DNA of 64,000 nucleotides from Planctomycetota bacterium (GCA_003671275.1 QWPB01000006.1:1-64000); one strand, 5' to 3'. Shown: positions 37,784 to 47,097, counted from the stretch's first letter. A program made the numbers and translations. The notes: a model not told the origin generated them from the letters alone.

Positions 37784-37811
37784 CGGATGGTGAACTTCGT
37801 CGTGAAGGGGT
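37784..37811. repeat. Direct repeat copy 2 (leuS 3' end)
   Basis: An exact 28-nt copy of 36730-36757. Read in the leuS frame it gives RMVNFVVKG and then a TAA stop, so it is a second leuS C-terminus without the rest of the gene. The toxin-antitoxin cassette lies between the two copies. Confidence 0.95.
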
Positions 37812-37840
37812 AAACTGCCCACTGGCCAGGAACAGATGGT

Positions 37841-37942
37841 CGGTCAGAGGTCTTGGCCGTGGGATAGGCTTCCAGCCTGTCATCCTGAGCTTGTCATTCA
37901 GTGAACATGTCAGACAGGAAGCCTATCCCACGGAGCTGACCG
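37841..37942. repeat. Inverted-repeat element upstream of dinD
   Basis: Arms GTGGGATAGGCTTCC (37859-37873) and GGAAGCCTATCCCAC (37917-37931) are perfect complements. An outer pair CGGTCAG (37841-37847) and CTGACCG (37936-37942) extends the hairpin. GCCTGTC (37875-37881) matches the inner side of the right arm in part. The form is that of a non-autonomous palindromic repeat of about 100 bp. It lies 24 bases before the dinD start. Confidence 0.7.
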
Positions 37943-37965
37943 ATCGATTGGAAGGAGTCGCGATC

Positions 37966-38787
37966 ATGGCGGACCTGCCCCAATTATTTCAGTTCGATGA
38001 CAGTCCCGGTGGATTTGAAGACCAGGTAATCAAGAATGGGTCACATCTCTGGAGTGAGGCCACGCTGAGGGCAGCGCTCGGGTATCAATCGGTAGACTCG
38101 TTTCAGCATGTGGTTCACAAGGCCCAGCTGGTGTGTCTGTCGCTGGACATCGCGATTGAAGACAACTTCGTCCGGCAGGGGGACGGTTCGTACCTGCTCA
38201 CACGATTCGCCTGCTACCTGATCGCGATTAACGGAGATCCGCAGAAGCCTGCGGTGGCCGCCGCCCAAGTCTACTTTGCGACTCTGGCCCACACCTTTCA
38301 ATCGGCCCTGGAGCACGCACAGGCCGTGGACCGGGTTCTGATTCGCGAAGAGGTGAGCCAGGGAGAAAAGTCTCTCACGAGCACCGCGAAGCACCACGGG
38401 GTGAGAAACTTCCCCTTCTTTCAGAATGCGGGCTATCGCGGCATGTACAACATGAATCTGTCGGCGTTGAAGGTGAAGAAAGGGCTGAAGACCGAAGAAG
38501 TTCTGATGGATCGAATGGGAAAAACCGAACTGGCCGCTCATCTGTTCCGGATCACCCAAACCGACGAGAAGATCAAGAACATGGGTGTGACAGGGCAAGC
38601 GATGCTGGAATCAATCGCCAAAAACGTCGGTGAAGAAGTTCGCAAGTCCATGATGAGAATCAGCGGCCACAAACCGGAAAACATTCCACTGGCCGAACCG
38701 ATCCGAGAAACTCGACGGAAACTCAAGGACGCCGGAAAGGAACTGGGGAAGCTCGACCATCAGAAGCAAGGAAAAAAATCAGAATAG
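37966..38787 (+). CDS. dinD: DinD-like DNA-damage-inducible protein D
   Basis: A 273-residue protein that matches DinD along its length. WSEATLRAALGYQSVDSFQHVVHKA corresponds to the BRO-N-like DNA-binding part, then FACYLIAINGDPQKPAVAAAQVYFA, STAKHHGVRNFPFFQNAGYRGMYNM, and MGKTELAAHLFRITQTDEKIKN followed by GEEVRKSMMRISGHKPENIPLAEPI. In E. coli DinD is SOS-regulated and can inhibit RecA strand exchange. I see no recognisable LexA box here. ATG 37966 has GAAGGAG eight bases upstream; the frame upstream runs through the repeat DNA. It belongs to the small island behind leuS. Confidence 0.9.
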   Translation: MADLPQLFQFDDSPGGFEDQVIKNGSHLWSEATLRAALGYQSVDSFQHVVHKAQLVCLSLDIAIEDNFVRQGDGSYLLTRFACYLIAINGDPQKPAVAAAQVYFATLAHTFQSALEHAQAVDRVLIREEVSQGEKSLTSTAKHHGVRNFPFFQNAGYRGMYNMNLSALKVKKGLKTEEVLMDRMGKTELAAHLFRITQTDEKIKNMGVTGQAMLESIAKNVGEEVRKSMMRISGHKPENIPLAEPIRETRRKLKDAGKELGKLDHQKQGKKSE

Positions 38788-39031
38788 CCAACAAACCACA
38801 GCCATCTGCCAGCCGATACCGCGACCTGAAAACGCCTGACTAAGGTCGAGGTTCCCCTCCGGCGAGCCGATCGCACAGGGCATACCCGTACAGGGCGAAT
38901 AACGAGCGTTGTCATAAAGCGAGTGACGGATGACCGCCTCGCAAAACGGCTTGTACTGGTATCGGATGGCAATTCGATATTAGGATGACACGACCTTTCG
39001 TTGTCGTTGTCTTGTCTTGAGTGGGTTTGTC

Positions 39032-42000
39032 ATGAGCGAACAAGTCGTGCAGTGTTTGGGTTGTGGTGTGAAACTCAAACTGAAGGACGGGCGGCAACTA
39101 CCACCCAATGCCGATTGCCCGAAGTGTGGACAAGAACTTTTTTCTAAGAAGAAAGGGCCGACGAGGTACGCCGGGGCGGTGCCTGCTCGTCCTCTCAAGT
39201 CCAAGCTACCAGTCGAAGATGACTATGACGACCTGATCGACGAGGTGGATGAAGCCGAGGATCGCCGCCCGCGTTCGAAGGGACGCCGGAAATCCAAGTC
39301 CTCCTCGGGCGGGATCCCCTCTTGGTTGGTGGGGGCGGTTGTCGGAATTCTTTTGGTGGGGGGCGTGACAGGTGCGGTGCTGTTCCTGCGCGGAGGAGGG
39401 GAGGCCGCTCCCGTGGCGGCTCAGCCCGTGGCCCCCGTGGCGGCTCCGAATGCCGCCGCGCCGCCTGCCCCTGCCGAAACCGTGGTCGCGAGTCCCGCCG
39501 CGAGTCCCAGCACAGCGCAAGGGGCGGCACCATCCGTTGTGATGACACCGCCTGTGGGGGCGGTTCCTCCCGCAGTGACAGCCGCACCCGCGCAGATCGG
39601 AGCGGTACCGGCTGGCGCGGGGGCAGGTGCGGTGGTCAAATATGCTCCGAAGCCCGACTCCGAACATGGCTATTCGTATGAAGTGATCGCGGATTTCGAC
39701 CAGTACCAAGAGAAGTCGACCGGGACTGCCACGTTCAAAACCAAGGCGATCGCCGGTGGACCGCGTTTTTCGATCACGGTCGGGAAACAAGAAGGGACCG
39801 GAACCGGCTTTGTGATCGGTTCGAATGGTGTCATTGCCACCTGTGCCCATGTGGTGGATGGGGCCAAAGAGATCAAGGTGTCAGTCAATGGACAGTCGTT
39901 ACCTGCGACCGTTCTGCATTCTGATGCGGCCAAAGACCTCGCCATCATCAAGGTGGAAGCCCACAATCTAGCGGTCGTGCCGCTGGGGAACTCGGAACAG
40001 CTACAACTGGCCCATCCGCTGCGCGTGATTGGTTACCCGCTTTCGGATGTTCTGGGAACCGGAATCAAGATCACGCAAGGCACCGTTTCAGGAATCATTG
40101 AAAAGGATGGCCAGCGGCAGATTCAAACCGATGCGACCATCAATCCCGGCAACAGCGGCGGACCAGTGTTCAATTCTCGGGGCGAAGTAGTCGGCGTGGC
40201 CAGTGCCAAGCTGGCGGGTGGGGCGGTGTCCCAGATCGGCTTCCTCGTTCCCTCGAACACGTTGAGTGGGCTGTTAACCGAACGCGGAATCACGCTGGCT
40301 GCCGCCCCACCGGCTGGGGAGATCGATGCCCCCACGCTGGTGAAACAAGTCGCGCCTTCGGTGGTACTCATTCAGGTCACCATGGGGGCTCCGGCTGAGG
40401 CGAAGATCGCCTTCCGGTACACCGCGAGTTTGTTTTCTCGGAAGGAGTCCCAAAGAGGCATGCCCGTATTTGATGCTGGGATGACATTGCCGGTCACTGA
40501 TTTCGGCGATCTCTCCCTCTCTGATTTCGGAGAACCGGTCAATGTGACGGAAGGGAGCTTCGCGCCCGTGATCATGCAGCGGTTGCCGCTGTTGCCGTTC
40601 CTGGAACTTAATGCCTCCGGGCAGACCGATTGGAACAAGCAGCGTTCGGTGTCGATTGTTCGCGAGGACCGATCCGACCCCCGATCACGTTTTCGAGGTC
40701 GCTTTGGCCGTAACCTGTTCCCGGAGGACCAACCGAAAGTCATCGGCGTTCAGACAGCTACCGAAAAGGAAACGTTCCACATCGATCAGAACACGCCGCA
40801 ACAATTGGTTGTGACGCGGACCTATGAATTGAAAACGACTGATGGCAGCGAGCCTGCGATCGATCTGAGTGGGAAAGGGGCCTGGACCTTCGACAAGGCC
40901 GAAGGGATGCCGAGCCTCTCGTCGCTCGAAGGGATCTATAAGGTTACGACCGGTGGCGTCACCGTTTCCATCCCGTACCAGGTGCATGTGAAGCGGATGT
41001 CCAATGCCGACCTGAGTTCGGTTCGTGAGCGTCTGGCCAAGGCGGGAGCCAATCCAGCCCGGGGAGCGCGGGGCGGCAACGAGGCAGCTGCTGAACATGA
41101 AGCCACACACACCATCAAGGCCGAATCCTGGGGCTTCAAGGCCATCGCCATTGCCCCAGACAGTAAAACGTTCGCAGCTGCCGATCAAAACAACAATCTG
41201 GTGGTGCATGATCTGGCCACGGGAAAAGAGGTCGATCGCAAGGGAGGCATTAAAACACTCGGTACACCGAGCAAGATGGCCTATTCCCCCAATGGCAAGT
41301 TCCTGCTACTGGGAGGTCGCGAAGGGGTCATCCGAGTGTATTCCGTCAACGACGATGGTGATCTGGAAAGTCTCGCCGACTACGCGGGGCACTCCAGCGA
41401 CATTAAGGCGCTGCACATCCTCCCCGACAACAAGACAGTGATCTCTTCGGATCAAGACAAGCGAGTGCGGATCTGGACCCTCGACGATCAAGCCGAGAAA
41501 CGCAGCACCGCCGAAATCGATGAAGCCGTCGTGGAGATCGGCTCCAGTGCCGATGGTAAAACCGGGCTGCTGGTGACCACCTCCGGTAAGGTCTACAAGT
41601 TGACCATTGCCAATGGAGATGTCTCTGCCGCCCAGTCAGTGTTCCGCAGCCATTTTGGAGAAGTGGCGCTCTTTACCCCGGGCGGGAGCATGCTGTTCAT
41701 GCCGGACGCGTACAAGCTGACCGGATTCCCCATGCAGGGAAAGAAGCCCCCTGCCGTTATCGATTTGCAAGATACGATGTGGGATTTGGCCCTCTGTGAG
41801 AAGACTGGCGAACTGGTAGTGGGCTTGCGGGCTTGCGTGAAGGTTGTCGACCACAAAGAGGAAACGGTAACCAAGACGCTCAGTACCGGGGCGACAAGCG
41901 GGTATAACCACCATGTGGCGATCTCGCCAGATAGCCGCTTTATCATCGCGGTGGGGGGACCAATCGGCCAGACCATCTTTATCTTTGACCGTCAGAACCC

Positions 42001-42058
42001 TCCCGTCAAAGCGGACGCGGGCCAGGGCGATACGGAGAAGCCATTGGAGCCGAAATAG
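39032..42058 (+). CDS. Zinc-ribbon, membrane-anchored trypsin-like protease with WD40 repeats
   Basis: A 1008-residue multidomain protein. Residues 7-37 form a zinc ribbon (CLGCG and CPKCG). A membrane helix follows at about 92-118 (SWLVGAVVGILLVGG), then an Ala/Pro/Val-rich linker (about 122-200). The HtrA-like protease domain (about 225-430) has all three catalytic residues: His 273 in ATCAHVVDG, Asp 302 in AAKDLAIIKV and Ser 375 in NPGNSGGPVF. No clear PDZ domain is seen. The middle (about 440-690) is beta-rich and unknown. From about 695 there are WD40-like repeats (FKAIAIAPDSKTFAAAD, MAYSPNGKFLLLGG, KALHILPDNKTVISSDQDKRVRIW). ATG 39032 is preferred over TTG 39017. It probably faces the periplasm or paryphoplasm. 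Confidence 0.88.
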   Translation: MSEQVVQCLGCGVKLKLKDGRQLPPNADCPKCGQELFSKKKGPTRYAGAVPARPLKSKLPVEDDYDDLIDEVDEAEDRRPRSKGRRKSKSSSGGIPSWLVGAVVGILLVGGVTGAVLFLRGGGEAAPVAAQPVAPVAAPNAAAPPAPAETVVASPAASPSTAQGAAPSVVMTPPVGAVPPAVTAAPAQIGAVPAGAGAGAVVKYAPKPDSEHGYSYEVIADFDQYQEKSTGTATFKTKAIAGGPRFSITVGKQEGTGTGFVIGSNGVIATCAHVVDGAKEIKVSVNGQSLPATVLHSDAAKDLAIIKVEAHNLAVVPLGNSEQLQLAHPLRVIGYPLSDVLGTGIKITQGTVSGIIEKDGQRQIQTDATINPGNSGGPVFNSRGEVVGVASAKLAGGAVSQIGFLVPSNTLSGLLTERGITLAAAPPAGEIDAPTLVKQVAPSVVLIQVTMGAPAEAKIAFRYTASLFSRKESQRGMPVFDAGMTLPVTDFGDLSLSDFGEPVNVTEGSFAPVIMQRLPLLPFLELNASGQTDWNKQRSVSIVREDRSDPRSRFRGRFGRNLFPEDQPKVIGVQTATEKETFHIDQNTPQQLVVTRTYELKTTDGSEPAIDLSGKGAWTFDKAEGMPSLSSLEGIYKVTTGGVTVSIPYQVHVKRMSNADLSSVRERLAKAGANPARGARGGNEAAAEHEATHTIKAESWGFKAIAIAPDSKTFAAADQNNNLVVHDLATGKEVDRKGGIKTLGTPSKMAYSPNGKFLLLGGREGVIRVYSVNDDGDLESLADYAGHSSDIKALHILPDNKTVISSDQDKRVRIWTLDDQAEKRSTAEIDEAVVEIGSSADGKTGLLVTTSGKVYKLTIANGDVSAAQSVFRSHFGEVALFTPGGSMLFMPDAYKLTGFPMQGKKPPAVIDLQDTMWDLALCEKTGELVVGLRACVKVVDHKEETVTKTLSTGATSGYNHHVAISPDSRFIIAVGGPIGQTIFIFDRQNPPVKADAGQGDTEKPLEPK

Positions 42059-42294
42059 TCAGCGGAGGGGGCGTCTAAAAACCTCTTCGGATGATCTTCA
42101 CAGCTGGGACCGAGGAGCCAGTGAGGGGGACTGGATTTCATTGCGGCAGGTTGATGTTTCTCCCTTCGAATCCGGGACATCGGAGGACCGTCTTGAAAAG
42201 GTTCCCTCCCCCTGAAAAGTCAAACCCTCTCCGGGGCTCCCCCCAAAGTCAGATGAACCATTTTTGTCTGAGTGAACCGAAGACCGACTCGGAA

Positions 42295-43782
42295 CTAAAA
42301 CACCTTGCGCTGCCGAGATGAGGGGATGTTCAGGGCCTTGCGGTATTTAGTAACGGTTCGCCGGGCCAGAGTGTAGCCGTGTTTTTGCAAGGCAATGACA
42401 ATATCGTCATCGCTCAGGGGGGCGGCCTTGTCCTCCCCGTCGACGACCTCCTTCAACTTAATCCGGATGATGTCCCAAGCCACATCCTCCCCTTCCGCAG
42501 TCTTGGTCCCGCCTCCGAAAAACCGCTTCAGCGGAAAGATCCCACGAGGGGTGACGATGTGCTTGTCATCGACCGCGCGGGACACGGTGGTGACGTGACG
42601 GTGAACCACATCCGCGATGTCCTGCATCTTCAGGGGAACGATAAACTCAGGGCCAGACTCCAGGAACTCCTTCTGACGGTTCACAATCTCCTGGGCCACA
42701 CACTTGAGCGTGTCGTACCGCTGAGCAATGGAGTCAATGAGCCAGCGGGCTGACTCCACCTTGCGTTTGATGAACTCTTTGGTTTTCTGGTCGGGATTGC
42801 CTTCCAGCATCCGCAGATACCGCTTGCTGATTCGCAGTTCCGGGACGAACTCCTCGATCAGTGTGACAACCCAGTTGTCGTGATCGTCCTTTTCCACCTT
42901 GAGGTCCGGCGTGACGTTTTGCACGGTGTCTTTGACGAATCCACGTCCGGGGTACGGATCGAGGGTTCGCATCTGCTCCATCGCGGATTTGATCTCGTCG
43001 AGGGAGTAACCCGTCTTTCGCTCAATCAACGGCAGTCGATTCTGCAGCAGGTCATCGAAGTGCGCGGAAATCAGCGTAATCATCGGCTCGCGAAGCGGGG
43101 TGTCGGATTTGATCTGCAGCAGCAGGCACTCCTTCAGATCCCGGGCACCGACCCCCGGTGGATCGAGTTTCTGAATCAGCTTGAGAACCTGCTCCGCTTT
43201 GCTGAGCGTGATCTGAGTGCCGAACATCTGACACTGCTCCGGCAACGAGCTTTGCAACCGCCCGTTGTCGTCCAGGTTCTGAATCAGGTACTCTCCGAAA
43301 GCCCGCTCATCCGGTGGGACATCGAAGTAATGGAACTGATCAATCAGGTAGTCGGTCAGCGTCTGCGGACGGGTTTCCGCGTTTGACATGACATCATGCT
43401 GTCGATCCGCATCGTCGTCCATCTGGTTTCCAGAGGGACGAGAACCGCTGGTGTAGTTGTCATCCGGCCAGTCTTGCGAGATCTCGACGAGCCGTTCAAA
43501 GTCACTGGCGTTGTTGTCTTCCTTGCCCGCGACCAGTTCCTGACGGTCGATCTCAAGGCGTGGCGCATCGATCGGTTCGCCCGGACTGGGCTCAAATTCG
43601 TAGACCGAGTCGCTCCCCTTGTGCTCGACCTGTTCCAGGCAAACATTCTCCGCCAGTTCCTGGTCGATTCGCTCCTGCAAAGCCATCAAAGGGAGCTGGA
43701 GGATTTCCATCGACTGAATCATGCGCGGTGCCAGCTTCATCTGCTGGGACATCCGCATTTGCTGAGAAACGTTCAGGTGCAT
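42295..43782 (-). CDS. rpoN: RNA polymerase sigma-54 factor
   Basis: A 495-residue sigma-54 that directs RNA polymerase to -24/-12 promoters and needs an enhancer-binding ATPase. Region I is glutamine- and methionine-rich ([23 protein letters not shown]). An acidic region II follows (about 60-130). The core-binding part and helix-turn-helix appear at about 160-430 ([39 protein letters not shown]). The RpoN box is ARRTVTKYR near the end. It is the last gene of the dnaX-ybaB-recR-rpoN row, 127 bp after recR. Confidence 0.97.
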   Translation of the reverse strand: MHLNVSQQMRMSQQMKLAPRMIQSMEILQLPLMALQERIDQELAENVCLEQVEHKGSDSVYEFEPSPGEPIDAPRLEIDRQELVAGKEDNNASDFERLVEISQDWPDDNYTSGSRPSGNQMDDDADRQHDVMSNAETRPQTLTDYLIDQFHYFDVPPDERAFGEYLIQNLDDNGRLQSSLPEQCQMFGTQITLSKAEQVLKLIQKLDPPGVGARDLKECLLLQIKSDTPLREPMITLISAHFDDLLQNRLPLIERKTGYSLDEIKSAMEQMRTLDPYPGRGFVKDTVQNVTPDLKVEKDDHDNWVVTLIEEFVPELRISKRYLRMLEGNPDQKTKEFIKRKVESARWLIDSIAQRYDTLKCVAQEIVNRQKEFLESGPEFIVPLKMQDIADVVHRHVTTVSRAVDDKHIVTPRGIFPLKRFFGGGTKTAEGEDVAWDIIRIKLKEVVDGEDKAAPLSDDDIVIALQKHGYTLARRTVTKYRKALNIPSSRQRKVF

Positions 43783-43795
43783 GGTTCAGGGGCAA

Positions 43796-43830
43796 ACAGT
43801 AGAGGGTGGGAGCTGAGGGTTGAGGTGGTT
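43796..43830. repeat. Degenerate heptamer array upstream of rpoN
   Basis: On the minus strand the bases read CTCAACC, CTCAGCT, CCCACCC, TCTACTG. The first two units match the CTCAACC/CTCAGCC heptamers in leuS and in the cytochrome gene. This copy lies in the recR-rpoN gap just before the rpoN start. Confidence 0.55.
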
Positions 43831-43909
43831 TGTGATGTGACAGAAAATCATTGTTGAATTGGAGTTAAGTTCTGAATCTCAACTCACGTCGCTCAACCCG
43901 CAATGATCT

Positions 43910-44536
43910 TCAGAACGATTGCCGTCCTCTCAGGGCATCAGACAGCATTTCCTTGTTCGCAAACTCTAGCACACTTCCGGTCGCAATCCCGCGAGCAAGG
44001 CGCGTAATTTGCACAGGTTGTCCCTCAAACAGGTTGGAGATGTAGAGTGCTGTGCCATCTCCCTCCAATGTCGGATTTGTGGCCATGATGATTTCTGTCA
44101 CCGCGTCCCGTTTGACTCGCTCGACCAACTGATCGATGGTCAGGTCAGCAGGAGTGATCCCCTCAAGTGGTGAGACCCGCCCCCCCAGCACGTGGTAAGT
44201 CCCCATGTAGGCTCCGGTTGCCTCCAGAGCGGTGACATCCCGCGGTTGTTCCACAATACAAATATGCGTTCGATCCCGGCGAGAATCCGCGCACACCGAG
44301 CACAACTCCCGATCGGTTAAATTGAAGCACAGCGAGCAGTGTCGGACGGTCTCTTTCACCTTTTGAATCGCGTCCGCCAAGGCCATCGCCTCCCGCTTGG
44401 AGCAGCTGACGATATGGTTGGCGAGGCGTTCCGCCGACTTTCGCCCGATCCCCGGGAGGGCCGCGAATTCGTTGACGAGCCGACCGACCGCCGGGCCGAA
44501 GGGATGATGATCAGAAGGGGGAAGTCGAGGAGGCAT
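43910..44536 (-). CDS. recR: Recombination protein RecR
   Basis: A 208-residue protein that acts with RecF/RecO in loading RecA. The helix-hairpin-helix has [17 protein letters not shown], the C4 zinc finger CSLC and CSVC, and the Toprim domain starts at [45 protein letters not shown] and [19 protein letters not shown] close the protein. It lies 96 bp after ybaB, as in the widespread dnaX-ybaB-recR group. Confidence 0.97.
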   Translation of the reverse strand: MPPRLPPSDHHPFGPAVGRLVNEFAALPGIGRKSAERLANHIVSCSKREAMALADAIQKVKETVRHCSLCFNLTDRELCSVCADSRRDRTHICIVEQPRDVTALEATGAYMGTYHVLGGRVSPLEGITPADLTIDQLVERVKRDAVTEIIMATNPTLEGDGTALYISNLFEGQPVQITRLARGIATGSVLEFANKEMLSDALRGRQSF

Positions 44537-44632
44537 TCGGGTGGCTAGTCAGGGATGAGGGACGGGAGAAGGACGGATCGATCAGAAAAACAGCAGCAAT
44601 CGGTGAGGGGCCGGATTGATCGCGGGCCCCGC

Positions 44633-44980
44633 TCACGGCATTCCCCCGAATTTTTCGAGCATCTCGGGCGACAGCCCCAACCCAGTGGCGACACTCTTCA
44701 TCTCCAGGGCGGCCATGTCCTTCGCTTTTCGGAGGGCATTGTTGATCGCCTCCACGACGAGGGATTCCACCCCGTTTTTCGAGCCGATTTCGTGCGGTTC
44801 GCCGGAAAAACGCACCGCCAGAACATCCATTTTACCATTCACGGTGACTGTAATCCGGCCACAGGCCGAATGCCCGTCGACACACATTCGGGCGAGACGC
44901 TCTTTGCATTCTCCCATTCGTTTCTGAATGTCACCTGCGTTTTTCATCAGGTTCGTGATCGCGGCCAGTTCTTTGAACAT
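44633..44980 (-). CDS. Nucleoid-associated protein YbaB/EbfC
   Basis: A 115-residue YbaB/EbfC family protein that binds DNA as a dimer. It has the pattern M-x-x-I-x-x-M-K-x-A in ITNLMKNAGDIQKRMGECKERL, then ACGRITVTVNGKMDVLAVRFSGE, and a helical end AALEMKSVATGLGLSPEMLEKFG. ATG 44980 gives MFKELAAITN as in the family; an earlier start at 45016 adds 12 residues. Its place between dnaX and recR supports the call. Confidence 0.9.
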   Translation of the reverse strand: MFKELAAITNLMKNAGDIQKRMGECKERLARMCVDGHSACGRITVTVNGKMDVLAVRFSGEPHEIGSKNGVESLVVEAINNALRKAKDMAALEMKSVATGLGLSPEMLEKFGGMP

Positions 44981-45090
44981 TGGAGAAGTGGGGGTCGAAA
45001 GTGAGGAGTGGATCATCCGCCAGTACGATCAAACCCCTTCGCCTCTTCTGGAGAGGTCGCGGACGTGCTGGAAAACTTGTCGCAAGTACA

Positions 45091-45140
45091 AGAAGACATA
45101 GGATTTCGAGCACAGAATTCGAAATCCCCGACAGTCTTCT
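45091..45140. repeat. Nested palindrome just after dnaX
   Basis: AGAAGAC (45091-45097) pairs with GTCTTCT (45134-45140), and inside it GGATTTCG (45101-45108) pairs with CGAAATCC (45120-45127). It starts seven bases after the dnaX stop, so it may act as an mRNA 3' structure. The 13-mer GAATTCGAAATCC (45115-45127) recurs at 62043-62055. Confidence 0.65.
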
Positions 45141-45146
45141 GACCGC

Positions 45147-46886
45147 TTACCGTTCACCCTCATCGTTTCCGCCAGTCAGAACCGTCTGAACCCCCGCGAC
45201 TTTCGCAGAAAAGATCTCGACAGCTTGCTGTACGAACGGGTCGTCGTCGACCGCACTAACCCGACGACGTTCCACCTCGGGAGCGGCGACCGGTCGGGGA
45301 ACTTCAATCACCGTGGCAGTTGACGAAGCATCCTCCGTCACCCGGCAGTTGATTGTGACTCCCGTCAATTCCAGCACCGCATCGGCGATCCGCTTCAGCA
45401 GGTCAGGACGGTTACAGTATGTTTTACTGAGCGCATACGACTTCGGGAAGACGATTTCCAAAACATTTGGCCCAGAAATTGCTTGGGAACTGGACTTGAC
45501 AAGGTGTAACTTTGCTGTATCTGCGAATCTGGAAACAACTTCCGACCAAATGTAGTGAAGATTTTCGATGGAGAAATCTGTCTGACGAGGGGGCGCTGGA
45601 ACAGGTACCGCGATGGAAGAGGTCAGTTCAGAGTTTTTTTTTGCGGGAAGAGCCGCCGTCGGGGCGGAAGAGGTCATGGCCCCAGCGGAATTGGAAGCAT
45701 GGGAAATCGCTCGCGGAGATGCGGCAACGGCCATCCCCGGATTGGCGGCCACCTGATCGATCAACCGTCGAACATCATCCAAATCTTCCAGCAGAGACAT
45801 CCGCACCAGAGCCAGCTCAATCAGCGGGCGACCATAGCTCACCCGAGACATCCGAACCTTGGTTTCAGCCAGTAGCTGCATCGCGGCGGAGATCGTCTGA
45901 ATCCCCCACTGCTCTGTCTGGATCTGCATCTGAGGGCGGCTACGTTCTGAAACGGCGATCAACGGCACGCCCTCGGCCTTAACCGAAAGAATCATCAGAT
46001 CGCGCAGATACCCCAACAACTGGTCACTGAACATCCCCAGTTCCACCCCCTCGGAGAGGGCCGTGTTCAGCATTTGCAGGACTTCATCCCGCTGTCGATG
46101 AATGATCCGGTCGAACAGGTCGATCAACCGTTCATCGGGAGCTGTCCCCAGCAGCTGATGCACATCCGCAGCAACGATCACCTCGCCGCCGAAGGCCAGC
46201 AACTGGTCGAATAGCGACTGGCTGTCGCGCATCGACCCGGCCGCTCGGCGGGCGACCAGTTCGAGGGCCTCTTCGTCGACCTGCTTCCCTTCGGCTTCGG
46301 CGATCTGCCGCAGGCGGTTGGCGATCGAGGCAGTCGCGATCGTCCCAAAATCGAACCGCTGGCACCGGGAGAGAATCGTGTCCGGGACCTTGTTGGCCTC
46401 GGTCGTACAGAACACGAATTTGACGTTCGGCGGCGGCTCTTCCAGCGTCTTCAGCAAGGCGTTGAACGCCTCTTTGGTGAGCATGTGAACTTCGTCGATG
46501 ATGTACACCTTGTTCGGTGACCGCATCGAGCGGACGTTCACGTTGGCTCGCAGCTGGCGAATATCGTCGATTCCGCGATTCGAGGCACCGTCGATTTCGA
46601 TCACGTCGACATCGGAGCCCGCACTGATTCCTTGGCAGACATCGCACTGATTACAGGGAACCGCATCAACCACATGCGGACAGTTCAGTGCTTTCGCGAA
46701 AATACGGGCGGTCGAGGTCTTACCAACGCCTCGGGCCCCGGTGAACAGATACGCATGGGCCACGCGGTTCGAGCGGATCGCATTGCGCAAAGCCTGACCC
46801 ACGTGCTCCTGCCCCACAACCTCATCAAAGGTCTGCGGGCGAAACCGCCGGGCCATCACTGTGTATTGAGGAGACTTTTCAGACAC
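45147..46886 (-). CDS. dnaX: DNA polymerase III tau/gamma subunit DnaX
   Basis: A 579-residue clamp-loader ATPase. It opens with YTVMARRFRPQTFDEVVGQEHV, has Walker A GARGVGKTSTARIFAKAL, the zinc cluster CNQCDVCQG, the DExH-type IDEVHMLTKEAFNALLKTLEEPP, the sensor region FVFCTTEANKVPDTILSRCQRFDF and the lid and collar domains to about residue 390. GTG 46886, with GAGG seven bases upstream, is favoured; the frame extends 71 residues further upstream but without family match. Nine A residues in a row at codons 415-418 may allow slippage and a short gamma form of 419-420 residues. The gene leads ybaB, recR and rpoN. Confidence 0.94.
   Translation of the reverse strand: MSEKSPQYTVMARRFRPQTFDEVVGQEHVGQALRNAIRSNRVAHAYLFTGARGVGKTSTARIFAKALNCPHVVDAVPCNQCDVCQGISAGSDVDVIEIDGASNRGIDDIRQLRANVNVRSMRSPNKVYIIDEVHMLTKEAFNALLKTLEEPPPNVKFVFCTTEANKVPDTILSRCQRFDFGTIATASIANRLRQIAEAEGKQVDEEALELVARRAAGSMRDSQSLFDQLLAFGGEVIVAADVHQLLGTAPDERLIDLFDRIIHRQRDEVLQMLNTALSEGVELGMFSDQLLGYLRDLMILSVKAEGVPLIAVSERSRPQMQIQTEQWGIQTISAAMQLLAETKVRMSRVSYGRPLIELALVRMSLLEDLDDVRRLIDQVAANPGMAVAASPRAISHASNSAGAMTSSAPTAALPAKKNSELTSSIAVPVPAPPRQTDFSIENLHYIWSEVVSRFADTAKLHLVKSSSQAISGPNVLEIVFPKSYALSKTYCNRPDLLKRIADAVLELTGVTINCRVTEDASSTATVIEVPRPVAAPEVERRRVSAVDDDPFVQQAVEIFSAKVAGVQTVLTGGNDEGER
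45634..45642 (-). promoter_or_regulatory. A9 slippery run in dnaX
   Basis: The coding strand reads GCA AAA AAA AAC TCT GAA CTG A. With one A added the frame reads CTC TGA, a stop after four more codons. With one A lost it reads ACT CTG AAC TGA, a stop after five. Both alternative frames therefore end right after the run, giving a gamma-sized product. In Thermus thermophilus a nine-A run in dnaX causes transcriptional slippage with the same effect. Confidence 0.6.
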
Positions 46887-47097
46887 CACACCGCCTCGTC
46901 TCGGGTTGGCGGCCTCCTGTGAGCCGCTCTCCGCAGCATAGCAAAGCCCGAAGCGGGGCGAGAGCATTCGCGGAAAACTGTTCCGCATGGGAGCTTCCCT
47001 TGGTCCCACGTTTGACGCCCCGGACGGCAATCTGCGATCCTGCTCCCTCTTCGGCGGCGTCTGGCGGCCGAAGGAACCTCTTCGGTGCGGATGCAGC

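Noticed and set aside
37684-37965. Upstream extension of dinD through the repeat region
   Set aside because: The extension crosses the leuS tail copy and the inverted repeat in another frame. ATG 37966 with GAAGGAG fits the DinD family start.
42059-42294. tRNA-like TTCGAATCC near 42165
   Set aside because: No acceptor, D or anticodon stems could be built around it; chance match.
44537-44632. Heptamer array between ybaB and recR
   Set aside because: Units such as GGGATGA and GGGACGG are too degenerate to claim.
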